Positions 12,158 to 23,473 of a DNA stretch of 64,000 nt are shown piece by piece (position 1 is the first letter of the stretch; each line of letters opens with the position of its first letter). The stretch spans positions 13,214,439-13,278,438 of the forward strand of contig JAPTHN010000004.1 of NCBI GenBank assembly GCA_026936325.1, read 5' to 3'. The notes below the pieces were generated by a model. That model searched no databases. It worked only from the letters and a program-made list of their open reading frames with translations, and was not told the DNA's origin. Origin of the DNA: Platynereis dumerilii (Eukaryota > Annelida > Polychaeta > Phyllodocida > Nereididae). The position numbers were made by a program, and so were the translations under genes.

Positions 12158-12890
12158 ATGTATTTAATATAGGGACTAATACTATAATGGACACATTAGG
12201 TTATTGGTAGGCCTATAGGGATCTCTAGTGCTGTCTTCGATTTTCCAAACAAGGCAAGGATGAGAGTTTCACACACTTCTTACCAACATAACAAATATAT
12301 TCCAATCCAAAGTAAAAAAAAAGTTTCAAAAACATTATTGGACACTTTTGCCGTATCCCGATTATTGTGTAGAGTAAGGGGGGATTCTCAAATCACACAA
12401 GTTTGCATAATGATAACTGACAGAAAAGTTAAAAAAAATTTTTTTTAGCTTTTTGTACCAGTCCGTTGGCTTCTTGGGTCCAAAAGCAGCCCCCAGAAAG
12501 CCGATTAGGCCATGATCATCTGGAACAAACCCCCCCTTACCTGGTTTGTGGCAACGCCCCTCGATATTATTGCAAACAGGATGCGGCATGAAGTTTTCTG
12601 TTTCAATTTATTTCCGAGAATAGGCCTAAACTATTTGGTTTTAAAATTTGCCACACTTATGTAAAAGAAAAAAATGAAAAACACAGTTATACATGTAAAC
12701 ATTGAAAGTTCTGTGTATCCGGTTACGAAATAAATTTCAAACAATTCAGTGTCAAAAAATCCTGATATCAGAGTCAAAAAATTAAGTCACTTGAACTAGG
12801 CAGAATTTTCAGTACAAATTTCCGACCATCAACATCGTGGCTTCGAGGATGACTATACCAGGGATATACTGCCTTCACCCATGGTATAAC
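12158..12890. other. Non-coding stretch, nothing supported
   Basis: No convincing gene. A minus-strand frame near 12,362-12,589 is open for 75 codons but has no recognisable domain. Confidence 0.5.
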
Positions 12891-14149
12891 CATGTCTAGC
12901 AAACTTTTGTAAGCTTGACATCAATCCTTTGCAAAGTTATGGAGAGTCTGATCCGTGATTAAATAATGAAATATATGCTCCATTACAATCTATTCAGCAA
13001 GTATCAATATGGCTTCCTACCAGGCAGATCCACAGTACAACAACTACTGAAGATCATGGAAAAAAGCCTTCGACACAGTCCCCCATCAACGTCTCATAAA
13101 CTAACTTCAGTCATACGGAATTAAAGGATCACTTAATAGCTGGATAAAAGATTTTCTCCTCAACAGGTCACAAGGAGTAAGAATAAACAAGTCACTATCA
13201 TCTCCATTGCCAGTATCTTCCGGTGCACCACAAGGCTCTGTCCTCGGTCCAATCCTCTTCATCGTCTACATGAACGATCTTCCAGATAATCTCCTGACCA
13301 ACTGCTATCTCTTTGAAGATGATACCAAGATATTCAGGACGCTGCAACCGACTCGCACCGAGAAGACCATTTACAAGACGATCTAAACGCCCTTAAGGAG
13401 TGGAGTGAAAAATGGCTACTTGAATTCCATCCAGACAAGTGCAAGAGAGAATAAATCAGGAAGCACCAACCAGACACGAGATCTATGGACCTGGTACTAT
13501 GCAAGAAACAAGGAAACGACAAAATTCAAACAAAAGAGAGTGTTCAGAAATTTAAACATGGAGGTCTTCACTCCACTCTACAAAGCCCTTGTCAGATCGA
13601 GGTTAGAATATGGTCGACTAAAGGATATCAGGAAGATCGAGTCTGTACAACGCAGAGCAACGAAACTAGTACAGGGAATGAGGGGGAAAACATATCCAGA
13701 AAGGCTAAGAGAGCTGAACCTGCCAACACCGTCATTCACAAGATTAAGAGGGGACATGATTGAACTGTATAAAATAGCACACTCCCAGTATGACCCGCAG
13801 ACTTCAATAGATATTCCATTCCACAAAAATAACTTAAGAGGGCACAATTTCAAGATATTCAATACAAGCCAATCCACAGATTTAAGGAAATAATTCATAT
13901 GCAAAGTTGCAGAACCATGGAACAGTTTACCCCACGACATAGTAAATGCGCCTTCGATGGTTGCCTTTAAAAGAAGATTGGACGAGTTCTGGAAGAACCA
14001 TAGATTAATGTCTATCCCCAAGAGTGACACCCGCAGGGGTGGCAGGTCAAGTGGCAGCCTCGGCGGCCTGAGGCGTACCATGTGCTATGACACCAATAGA
14101 ATAGAAATTTAAGACCATGTGGCAGCCTAAAGGTCGACATCCATCTTAA
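12891..14149 (+). pseudogene. CR1/Jockey-type LINE reverse transcriptase remnant
   Basis: Reverse-transcriptase motifs are readable in order on the plus strand: KAFDTVPHQ (about 13,063), GAPQGSVLGPILF followed by VYMNDLP (about 13,222-13,285), then FEDDT at about 13,316 where the catalytic YADD should stand. After frame changes and a stop near 13,385 the C-terminal part follows: FTPLYKALVRSRLEYG, SVQRRATKLVQG and EPWNSLPHDIV (13,567-13,945). That order is typical of CR1-like LINEs. The endonuclease and N-terminal RT are missing, so this is a 5'-truncated, long-dead copy. The 3' end appears to resume after the inserted element at 14,865 and continue to about 15,040. Confidence 0.8.
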
Positions 14150-14864
14150 GCCCCAGTCTCACGGCACGTTTCGGAGAACTTTTTTACCACTGAGGGGTAG
14201 CTTGAGTTGAATTCTAGGAAAAAAATGACCATCCCGGCGACATACAATGTTTATAAAACCAATACATAATTAATTAAAAGCATATCACGGCGGGGTTCTT
14301 TTTGTTCACTGCAGGGAAGAAAAGTTGTACGCCGTCCCCAAAAGTTCGCCGGGGGAAAGGAATTTCCTCCTCCTGAGGGATAATTTTATATCGCCCCGAG
14401 ATATAAAAATTACCCCTCAGGGAACCTATAACTGCCCCTCAGGGAACCTATTTCACCGCGGCGGGATGTCAAAAACTGCCGGCGAGTCTTCAAATGTCCC
14501 CCCAGGGGCAGGAAAGGTCCCCGCGGGGGCAGGAAAGGTCCCGCGGGGGCAGGAGAGGTCCCCTCAGGGGCAGGGGATGTCCTAATATCCCGCCGGAGAT
14601 GTTTTTGAGACGTTCTCACTGAAAAAATCCACGCCGGACATTCAAAAATCAAGAAAATTTTGGGCTCTGTTCCGCCGTCATGAAAAAAAAGTTTGTACCT
14701 TTTGAATCTTTTTTGACATCCACGGCGCAGTTTTTCCATTTCTAGGAACCCTTGAGGGGAACAAAAACTTCCCCTGGGGGGATCACCCAAATTCATCCAA
14801 ATTACCAGGAAATACTTCGACGCCGATTTAAATAGTTCTCCATAACGTGCCGTGAGACTGGGGC
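14150..14864. mobile_element. 715-bp TIR element inserted in the LINE 3' end
   Basis: The ends GCCCCAGTCTCACGGCACGT and its complement, ACGTGCCGTGAGACTGGGGC, form nearly perfect inverted repeats of about 30 bp, with one patch of mismatches. The G+C-rich interior contains a short tandem repeat (about 14,510-14,580, unit like GGGGCAGGAAAGGTCCCCGC). There is no transposase frame. The flanks ATCTTAA and ATTAGTC do not give a clear target duplication, so the superfamily is open. Confidence 0.75.
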
Positions 14865-15044
14865 ATTAGTCCCCCAACCAGCCCCTCAGGAGCAGAAAAC
14901 GAAGCAATTTCACTGACTGTATGATACACCTTCACTGCACCAGCACCGACACATCCATATCAACTCTACCACCCAGAGAAAAGATCTGAGCATAGAGGTT
15001 TTATAACCTGTGCTCAGTAGGAACATTACATTACATTGTCCCGA
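14865..15044 (+). mobile_element. Likely 3' tail of the interrupted CR1-like LINE
   Basis: Sequence after the inserted element (CATTAGTCCCCCAACCAGCC...) is consistent with the LINE 3' UTR, ending in an ACATTACATTACATTG repeat like the short 3' tails of CR1-group elements. This is inference from position and tail type. Confidence 0.4.
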
Positions 15045-15680
15045 ATGTTAAGTTTATTTTTGATGTACCAGTTTGCAAAATGACATTTTTGCGGGCACAT
15101 GGATCGCCGAAAAAAGTTCCGTACGGCAAAAAGAAACAAAGAAGGACAAACACTGACAACTCTGGTTAATAGACCTGGTTTCAGGGTATCTAAAACTTTT
15201 TTCGGACTGAAATTTGGTTGAGATTTGACCGAGCAGAGAAACAAAACGTCCATGGAAGTTTATTTTGATACAATTAAAATGACATTTTTGCGAGCTGACC
15301 GATCGACGAAAAAAGTGTCGTACGGCAAAAAGAACCAGCGACGGACGAATACTGACAACTCTGTTTAATAGACCTGGTTTCAGGGTATCTAAAACTTTTT
15401 TCGGACTGAAATTTGGTTGAGATTTGACCGAGCAGAGAAACAAAACGTCCATGGAAGTTTATTTTGATACAACTAAAATGACATTTTTGCGAGCTGACCG
15501 ATCGACGAAAAAAGTGTCGTACGGCAAAAAGAAACAGCGACGGACGAATACTGACAACTGTACTTGATAGAGCTGGTTGCAGGGTACCTAAAACTTTTTT
15601 CAGAAAGAAATTTGGATGGGAATTGACCAAGTAGAGTGGCAAAACATCCATAGCAGTTTTATGTTTGAAGCAGCAGTTGT
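15045..15680. repeat. 199-bp tandem repeat, three copies
   Basis: The word AAAATGACATTTTTGCG begins at 15,077, 15,276 and 15,475, a period of 199 bp. Copies 1 and 2 are nearly identical and copy 3 is more diverged at its right end. The minus strand stays open across copies by chance of composition, but the period is not a product-like module and no domain is recognised. Confidence 0.85.
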
Positions 15681-16344
15681 TGTGTTGACATATTCATGAC
15701 GTGACGTCATGTATAGGCCTGGTAGTAATCGGCGCCTATATCCAAAGACTAAACTGCTAAAAATACCAAAAGATGACTGTGATCAGGTAATACTTGTAAG
15801 AAAATGAACTTACCAGTGACTTGGACATTCCACCTCCTTTGTTTTGGAGCCATTTAGTTGGATTGACCAATCACATCGCAGCTCTCTGTCAGCCAATCAC
15901 AGGCCAGGAAACAATTTAAATGGCCTTGCAAACAGAACAGTAAATATGTGGTCATGAATTTTCTATTATTTTTAATTTTGAACACAGCATTATGAAATTT
16001 TGCAATTATCAGGATGGTAGCCCATAAATTTAGCTGCCAAAATTTTGATTTAAACATATATGGTTTTTACACGGCAAATAAGCTGAAAGTACTGTCCCCT
16101 AAAGGTGGTTGGGCTGAAAAATTGTAATCCCTGATATCTCGAAAAATTACATAGTTTTAAAAGAAAATTAATTTGGTATCACGTTCTTTAGATAATTTGC
16201 AGATGCTTGCAGATTTTTAAGGTGGTCGAGCGTGTTGGATGGGAGAAATTTAGTCAAGACAATTAGGGGACATGGCCAAGTCCCCCAAACATGAAGCATG
16301 TCTCCTAAAGGTTGGTACAATGTCTCCGAAACGTTGAATTACTG

Positions 16345-16346
<2 letters not shown>
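15681..16346. other. Non-coding stretch, nothing recognised
   Basis: A+T-rich, without a supported frame or repeat. Confidence 0.5.

Positions 16347-16374
<28 letters not shown>
16347..16374. repeat. (TA)n microsatellite
   Basis: Uninterrupted alternating TA, at the left breakpoint of the tandem segmental duplication; the partner copy has a shorter TA run near 18,669. Confidence 0.9.
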
Positions 16375-16375
<1 letters not shown>

Positions 16376-16800
16376 TCTCATGGTCCGTGAACTCTGAGGA
16401 AATAATCAAGAAATCCAGTTTTTGCATAAACTAAGATTGTTTGGGGTCAACAAAGCAGCTAAACTTTTACAGAGCAATAATTGAAAGCATTTTGACATAA
16501 TAAGAAATTATAGTGATCTTGGTCAGTAAAATGACGCAGAAAGATGTGGCAAGGTTAAATTATGCAGTTTGTCAAGCACAAAAAATCATTGCACTGGCTC
16601 TGCCTTCACTATGTGAAATTTATGACGAGAGGACTGTTGAAAGAGCTGGATCAATACTAAAGGACTCTAGTCATCCAGCTTTTCCCTACGTCACAGTATT
16701 ACAATCTAGTCATCGGCTAGGAAGTTTTAAAGGTAGTACTCAATTTAGCAACAGTTTTTATCCTTCAGCTGTCTGAATTTTTAATAATGTTAACTCTAGT
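16376..16800 (+). pseudogene. LINE RT C-terminal fragment (copy A)
   Basis: Translation gives LRLFGVNKAAKLLQ-like sequence, then QAQKIIALALPSLCEIYDER, a KDSSHPAFPY segment and FSNSFYPSAV. This matches the C-terminal region of LINE reverse transcriptases of the Rex/RTE-like groups (consensus KDPSHPL...LPSGRR...NSFFPxAV, from memory). Stops and frame changes interrupt it; the copy stops at TCTGA near 16,776. Confidence 0.65.
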
Positions 16801-17605
16801 CATTTTTTTAAATATCTTATCAGCTCCTTTACAGTATTATCCCGTTAACTGGTATTTATTATTATCATTTTTGTATATATCATTGGTGCTTATTTCATTT
16901 TAGTAATTTCTTGTAAGCTTGAGGCAGCATTCAAATTTCTGATGTGCTTATGTATATGTGCATCTGTACATGGACATATTGCCCTTGCAAAAATGTTGGA
17001 GATTCAGCTGGTATAAATAATTAACATGCTGCAATACCTTGAGTGTCTCAGGGATAAATGTCGATATCATCATAAAATCTTTTGAAATTAAAGTATACCT
17101 TATCTTGCATAAAATAAATGTTAAAAACAGCCACTTCTAATGGACTCTAAAGACAATTATAAAAAAGAAGTAAAAAGATTTCTTAAAGAGCAAAGCCATC
17201 TAAAAGAAGCCAACATGTTTTTATATTATTAACTCAAATTCATTAAAAATTACTTTTGCTAACAATTGTCAATGAACACTCTGGAGGCCTGCTCCAAAAG
17301 GACCACAACGGAAATAAGACACTTTCTTTTTTGTGTAATCCTTGCTATTTTATGTAATGTGGTTAGCAAATAAAATAAAATAAAACCACAATATCTTTTT
17401 TTACCAAATTCGCGTCTAAGGTGCCTTATCAATAGCCTCACAGTGCACAATGACTGGACATTTCCAGTGCACCAGCAGGAGAACCAACACATTATTCATA
17501 TCACAATGCTGCTGCTAGTGGATTCAAACAATATAGCGGCACAAGAAACTTACATTTCCAGATTAACTGCTAATTCACCAACCAATGCATCTATCTTTTA
17601 TATTT

Positions 17606-17899
17606 ATTTGTTTGTTTGTTTCTTTGTGTTTTACTTCTCTGCAGCACCTTAGTGGGCTATATCGAGGCAGGTGATGGCCGTATGAGGATGATGAGATAAG
17701 AAGACTGTGAGTCTGGCACATACCCTATAATTCAGGGATGCCCAGGGTCTTTCAGTTGCCCCAGCATAGAACACTGGATACAACCCGCCTCCATTTAATG
17801 TCCCATGGGCTCGGACTAAAGTGAGTTCCCGGGGTGAGATTTGAACCCACGCCCTCAAAGCCAGTTGACAAGCGCACTTACCAATTAGGCCACAGGGGA
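17606..17899 (-). mobile_element. tRNA-derived SINE (copy 1)
   Basis: Read on the minus strand, the head has an A box (TGGCCTAATTGGTAAGTGC, about 17,893-17,873) and a B box (GGGTTCAAATCTCACC, about 17,858-17,843), spaced as in tRNA. A body follows (CCCGGGAACTCACTTTAGTC...), then a 3' tail of AAAC units (plus-strand TTTGTTTGTTTG, about 17,606-17,622). RNA polymerase III would transcribe such an element from the internal boxes; mobility would rely on a partner LINE. The same insertion is present in duplication copy B. Confidence 0.85.
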
Positions 17900-18584
17900 A
17901 CTCAATTCATTTATCTGGGTTTAGGCTTATTTCAAAGTTATGACTTATAATGCCTTTTTTTTTCAGGTGGCTTCAAACACCAAAAAGACCAAATGTCCTT
18001 TAGCCAAGCATAATATATGTTATTAAGAAATATATATTTGTCACCCTTAAAAGATTGTTCAATGTGTTTTAGTTATCATCCTGTTGAAGCCTGAAGACAC
18101 AATCTCTACTCTTGTAGGCTTTGGGGTGTTAAAGGGATGCATGATCAGAAGTCTTCCCTCTTGAAGACCAAAAATTACCTTGGAAACCACTAAAGAAAAC
18201 AAAATTGAGAACTTGGTTTGGAAAAAAAAAACATTGGAAAAAGTAGGGGTTCTCTGTGTGCTGCTTGTACACTGTAGCCATAGTGTTGCCTTTGCACAAA
18301 GACATTTCGGAGTATGTGAGTGATTAATTATTTTTTTATACATACTGTAGTCACTAGATGTCTTTATAACACCTCACTGATGTAAGCTCTTCTCTGATTG
18401 GCTGAAGTGAGGTCACATGACATGAGTCAGAAATGACTGATGACCCAGCAAAGGTACTGTTCTTTAAGATCAAAAGGGCACCCTTGCCCCCACCTTGCCC
18501 ACTCTGCCTCCCCCTCTTCCATCTACCAGTTTCTATTACAGGGGGAGAATACCTAGTCTCAGCTGGGATAACATCGTGTGTAGC

Positions 18585-19200
18585 TTTTAACACAAATTGC
18601 CTAAAGATCCTGTCACTATCAACGATACAAATGTGGAACAAGTGCAGTCCTTCCAACTTCTAGGCACCTATATATATATCAGACAACTTCTCATGGTCCG
18701 TGAACTCTAAGAAAATAATCAAGAAATCCAGTTTTCTGCATAAATTAAGATCGTTTGGGGTCTACAAAGCAGTCCTGCTGAACTTTTAAGGAGCAATAAT
18801 TGAAAGCTTTCTGACATAATATGAAATTATAGTGATCTTGGTCAGTAAAATGACGCAGAAAGATGTGGCAAGGTTAAATTATGCAGTTCGTCAAGCACAA
18901 AAAATCATTGCACTGGCTCTACCTTCACTATGTGAAATTTATGACGAGAGGACTGTTAAAAGAGCTGGATCAATACTAAAGGACTCTAGTCATCCAGCTT
19001 TTCCCTACGTCACACTATTACAATCTAGTCATCGGCTAGGAAGTTTTAAAGGCAGTACTCGATTTAGCAACAGTTTCTATCCTTCAGCTGTCAGAAATTT
19101 TAGTAATGTTAACTCTAGTCATTTTTTAAAATATCTTATCAGCTCCTTTACAGTATTATCCCGTTTTTATTCTACTTTCTTCATCTATTTATAATTATCA
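18585..19200 (+). pseudogene. LINE RT C-terminal fragment (copy B, longer)
   Basis: This begins further upstream than copy A: DPVTINDTNVEQVQSF then QLLGTYI (about 18,606-18,675), typical of the RT thumb region, then the LHKLRSFGVYKA segment, AVRQAQKIIALALPSLCEI and RFSNSFYPSAVRNFSN. Frames change several times. The extra upstream part shows that copy B retains the original LINE and that the duplication started inside it at the TA repeat. Confidence 0.7.
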
Positions 19201-20031
19201 TTGCATTTGCAATTAAACTATTTATTAACTAGTATTTATTCTTATAATTTTTGTATTGATGTCTAAACCTATAAAAAAACTTTAAAAGTATTCTTAACAG
19301 TTCATCGATTCTACAAGATAAGGAATTTCTCTGGCGATATTTTTTCCGTGTAAAACGTCATCAAAGATTGTGTACATTATTTTCAATGTAAAACTTGGCC
19401 TAAAAACCTTAATAAACATCCAATTGTCAAAATATAAAAAAACCTGCATATATCAGTTAAACTCCTCTAAATTCAATTCACTTATTCATTTTGCTCTATT
19501 TGCAATATTGACTTCGCAAAAACCGCCCAAGCGCATGACGCTGCAATGATGCAAAGTTCCAGTGATCACAGCAAACCAGTGGCATATTCATGATTTTTTT
19601 TGTGGGGGGGAGGGGTATTTTTCAGGTCTGACGTCACACACTATTAGTACTGTAAAACATGTAGTCATGTACACTATACATGTAGCAATTAATAAACTAA
19701 TATCCATAAAGGTAGTTTTACATTACAGAATTTTTGCTTTTACACATCTTTGGCTATGTAAAATGTTCATGAAACAAGGAGAGCCTTCTGGGCTTTGGAG
19801 TTTTCCTAAGGGTATTTATTTCATAGAAATGCCTACTTTAAGACATTAAAACCTTTTATTACATGCCACATACCCTCAGGTTCATGATAAGAGCGATACA
19901 GTATCCTTTTTTAAGGGTACTTTTCTTGTTATATATAACATTGGTGCTCATTTCATTTTAGTAATTTCTTGTAAGCTTGAGGCAGCATTCAAATTTCGGA
20001 TGTGCTTATATATATGTGCATTTGTACATTA

Positions 20032-20632
20032 GCTGAAAATAATATCTATTTATCTATCTATCACGAGCTATTATCAAAACAATATCTAATGAAACTTCGA
20101 CTAATCTATAGCTTTCGCACTGACTCGTACTCCGCGGTGGTGTGAATAATGAAACCAGTGGATTTTTAAACTTAGTAACCGGGAGACCAAATGGTCTCCC
20201 ACTGGACAGATTTGGTCTCCCAGTCATGGCCAAATTGGTATCACTGGGAGACCACATTTTTGAGAGAGAGAAGGTCTCATAAATTGCAATTTTGGTTGTC
20301 TTAATTTGAAGTTCATTCGTACTCTTGAAAAAACATTCTTCGCTGTCATTATAATAATAAAAATGTGCTAATTTTATCTTTTGATTTTTAAACACCTTTA
20401 TAATCGAAAACTTGTCTAACTTGCTTCGTAAGAATTCAACCCTTTTCAGATAAATTAGCAGTCACTTCAATTTGACAGGGGAGCCTTGCTGTGCGATGAA
20501 GCAGTCTTTTTTATTTAATTGAGATGTTAATCTTTGTAAAATTTGTAAATACAACAATTTCAATTGAATAGATCAACTACTTGAACTTGGATAAATCGTG
20601 AGATAAATTTGCTTTGAGCTTCGGTGTGATGC
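20032..20632. repeat. Dispersed repeat inserted in copy B, related to 28,395-28,745
   Basis: This block is absent from copy A. Its centre carries a palindrome, GGGAGACCAAATGGTCTCCC, at about 20,179-20,198. The whole stretch to about 20,490 matches, in reverse orientation, 28,395-28,745 (shared words TGACTGCTAATTT, GTCTTAATTTG and the GGTCTCCC cluster). It is a dispersed element family; the ends are not resolved. Confidence 0.6.
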
Positions 20633-20886
20633 ACATATTGCCTTTGCAAAAATGGTGGAGATTCAGCTGGTACAAATAATTAACATGCTGCAATACCTTG
20701 AGTTTCTCAGGGATGCATGTCGACATCATCATAAAATCTTTTGAAATTAAAGTATACCTTTTCTTGCATAAAATAAATGTTAAAAACAGCCACTTCCAAC
20801 CGCAATATCTTTTTTTACCAAATTCGCGTCTTAGGTGCCTTATCAATAAATAGCCTCACAGTGCACAGTAACTGGACATTTCCAGT

Positions 20887-21393
20887 CATAGAAATACATA
20901 CCAGTAGAATGGACGTGAGGCTCTGGCAGATGAAGCAACCAAATCCACCATCTTGGAACTGCTCTGTATCCTGGCACTTTGTGACATCACCAATATTATA
21001 AACAGTGATGTCACTTATAACAATGGCATGACGTCACATCATAATTAGTCTAATGTGACATCATGTCTTAGGGCAGTTCCAATGTGGCAGATTTGGTGAC
21101 CTCATCATGAGGTGGCATCATACAGCCCATAGGCGTACGGCGCGCGCAATTTTTGGGGGGCGAGCGACATTTGCGAGCGACATTTGCCCGAATTTCAAGA
21201 TGTAGATTTAATACCATTTCCAATGAAATTGCCTGGAAATCATTAATTTTCAATAGTGATTATTTAATCATCTGCCAAAATTTTTTAGCCTTTTTGCCCG
21301 AATCTCACTGTTTCCCAAACTTTTGGGGGGGCGATCGCCCCCCCTCCGATACGCCTATGATACAGCCTCATGTCCGTTCTATGTATTTCTATG
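20887..21393. mobile_element. hAT-like MITE with perfect 8-bp TSD (outer)
   Basis: The left end CATAGAAATACATACCAG and the right end, the complement of CATAGAAATACATAGAAC, are inverted, with GGAC(R)TGAGGCT shared further in. The target duplication TTTCCAGT lies at 20,879-20,886 and 21,394-21,401. Duplication copy A has GGACATTTCCAGTGCACC with a single TTTCCAGT near 17,458-17,473, a true empty site. There is no transposase, and a second element is nested inside. Confidence 0.9.
21128..21359. mobile_element. hAT-like MITE, CATAGGCG family, intact copy (nested)
   Basis: The termini are CATAGGCGTACGG and GATACGCCTATG in inverted orientation, and the target duplication ATACAGCC lies at 21,120-21,127 and 21,360-21,367. 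Inside are a G-run (about 21,155) and a GGGGGGGCGATCGCCCCCCC near-palindrome. The 232-bp copy lies inside another hAT-like MITE. It is the uninterrupted reference for the family member split by element X at 52.7-61.6 kb. Confidence 0.9.
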
Positions 21394-21504
21394 TTTCCAG
21401 TGCACCAGCAGAAGAACTAACAAATTATTCATATCACAATGCTGCTGCTCGTGGATTCAAACAATATAGCGACACAAGAAACTTACATTTCCAAATTAAT
21501 TGTT

Positions 21505-21738
21505 GAGGCAGGTGATCGCCATATGAGGATGATGAGATGAGAAGACTGTGAGTCTGGCACATACCCTATAATTCAGGGATGCCCAGGGTCTTTCAGTTGC
21601 CCCAGCATAGAACACTGGATATAACCCGCCTCCATTTCATGTCCCATGGGCTCGGACTAAAGTGAGTTCCCGGGGTGAGATTTGAACCCACGCCCTCAAA
21701 GCCAGTTGACAAGCGCACTTACCAATTAGATCACAAGG
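21505..21738 (-). mobile_element. tRNA-derived SINE (copy 2, duplicated locus, tail lost)
   Basis: This is the same insertion as the SINE at 17,606, at the corresponding place in duplication copy B. Head and body are retained with small changes. The AAAC tail and about 100 bp of flank are missing, so a deletion followed the duplication. Confidence 0.8.
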
Positions 21739-22510
21739 GAACTCAATGCATATATCTAGGTTTAGGCTTATTTCAAAATTATGATTTATAGTGCCTTTTT
21801 TTTTCAGGTGGCTTCAAGCACCAAAAAGACCAAATGTCCTTTAGCCAAGCATAATATTATATTATATGTTATTGAGAAATATATATTTGTCACCCTTAAA
21901 AGATTGTTTAATGTGTTTTAGTTATCATCCTTTTGAAGCCTGAAGACACAATCTCTACTCTTATAGGCTTTGGGGTGTTAAAGGGGTGCTTGATCCAATC
22001 TTCCCTCTCGAAGACCAAGAATTACTGTGGATACCACAAAAGGAAAAAAAATTGAGAACTTCGTTTGGAAAAAAAAAAAAATATTGGAAAAAGTAGGGGT
22101 TCTCTGTGTGCTGCCTGTACACTGTAGCCATAGTGTTGCCTTTGCAAAAAGACATTTCGGAGTATGTGAGTGATTAATTATTTTTTTATACATACTTTAG
22201 TCACTAGTAGTCTTTATAACACCTCACTGATGTAAGCTCTTCTCTGATTGGCTGAAGTGAGGTCACATGACATGAGTCAGAAATGACTGATGACCCAGCA
22301 AAGGTACTGTTCTTTAAGATCAAAAGGGCACCCTTGCCCCCACCCTGCCCACTTGGGCAAGGGCAGGAGGGGCATCCCTGATGTAGACCTGTTTCTATAT
22401 TGTTCTGTTCTTCGATACTCTCCCATCTACCAGTTTCTATTACAGGGGGAGAATACGTAGTCTCAGCTGGGATAACAGGGAGCGATGTTTCCTATTACAT
22501 ATATGTGCAT

Positions 22511-23465
22511 CAGGGATGGGCATGAGTACATCCAATTGGAATTTACTTCATCTGTAATCACTATACTTATCAATCACTTGTTCTGGAGTTTCCATGTTTC
22601 CTTCAACTGGAATTCCCGTGATAATTACCTTCAATGATACCTTTTCAAAAAATATTAAAATTAACACTCTAAAAGATATTTGTATCTGTTGAATTAAAAT
22701 AAACATACTTCCAAAGTTAAAATTGTTGCATTTTAGGGACATTTGTATATACTTCTGACATCAAATTAATATTTTGTATTTAAAATACCTGAAGTATCAT
22801 TTTATGTTAAAAAAAATTGCTTCATTAATCATCTGTATTTAATCCTAATCAGAACCATGCCAATTGGATAATGTACTCATGATGTACTCTTTATGTACTC
22901 ATAAGGGACCGTTCTGAATTTATGACTGGGGGGGGGTGGGAGTTTTGCTGGAACTTCCCGTCAAAAATTGATACCCCCCCTTGAGTTTCATGCAGATTTT
23001 TAGTACCCCACCCTTAGGTTTCAAGCGGATTTTTAGTAACCCCCCCCCCCTTCGACATACAAAGCAATACACACATATATACTGTTATACACGGTCACGC
23101 ATACAGATTCGCGTCATTTCGCGGACTTTTGCGTGTAAAAAAGTCCAAATAAAATGAGTTTATGCATGTTTTTTAACATTTTTTCTTTGTTAAAATTTCT
23201 TACCCCCCCCTTGGAGGTGTTGTCAAAAATTAATACCCCGCCTTGAAACACGTGTGAAAAGTTAGTACCCCTCGGCCAAAACTCCCACCACCCCAGTCAT
23301 AAATTCTGAACGGTCCCAAAATACGAGTAATTTTCCAAGGTACTCGCGTACAAGTACAAGTACAGTTCTTGTAAAAGCCACCAGTACTGAGTACATACGA
23401 GTACTTGGATTTATGTACTCGAGTACACGATTACATGAGTACTTAGGTACTCGTGCCTATCCCTG
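22511..23465. mobile_element. hAT-like MITE with 8-bp TSD, split by another MITE
   Basis: The ends CAGGGATGGGCATGAGTAC and (complement) CAGGGATAGGCACGAGTACC have the CAGGG start common in hAT elements. Perfect ATGTGCAT duplications flank it at 22,503-22,510 and 23,466-23,473. Many GTACTC/GAGTAC words fill both subterminal regions. About 542 bp remain after removing the insert at 22,905-23,317. Confidence 0.88.
22905..23317. mobile_element. TIR element nested in the hAT-like MITE, 413 bp
   Basis: GGGACCGTTCTGAATTTATG at the left and CATAAATTCTGAACGGTCCC at the right are inverted repeats; the homology extends about 40 bp through CTGGGGTGGGAGTTTTG. C/G homopolymer runs mark the interior. The flanks (CATAA and AAAAT) do not show a sure target duplication. 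Confidence 0.8.
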
Positions 23466-23473
23466 ATGTGCAT

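Larger units (their letters stand above)
16360..18660. repeat. Segmental duplication, copy A
   Basis: From TTCTCATGGTCCGTGAACTC (16,375) on, this block matches 18,686-22,475 in order: LINE fragment, AAATTTCTTGTAAGCTTGAGG-like stretch (about 16,905), ACATATTGCC stretch (16,975), SINE (17,606) and GGGATAACA (18,565). Copy A has its own extra insert at about 17,140-17,385 ending in an AAATAAAATAAAA tail, absent from copy B and probably a LINE or SINE 3' end. Confidence 0.8.
18661..22475. repeat. Segmental duplication, copy B, expanded by insertions
   Basis: It is collinear with copy A but longer, because of extra blocks at about 19,250-19,925, 20,032-20,632 and 20,887-21,393. Copy A supplies the uninterrupted sequence at those points. 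The two copies are noticeably diverged, so the duplication is not recent. Confidence 0.8.

Noticed and set aside
12362-12589. 75-codon minus-strand frame (PHPVCNNIEGRCHKPGKGGF...)
   Set aside because: It looks protein-like in places and contains a CAGGTAAGG donor-like site, but no partner exon or domain could be identified.
15026-15651. Minus-strand frames of 75-132 codons with repeated peptides
   Set aside because: They come from the 199-bp tandem repeat and share no recognisable domain.
17840-17899. A tRNA gene
   Set aside because: A and B boxes are present but the element continues into a SINE body with an AAAC tail, and no complete cloverleaf acceptor stem is seen.
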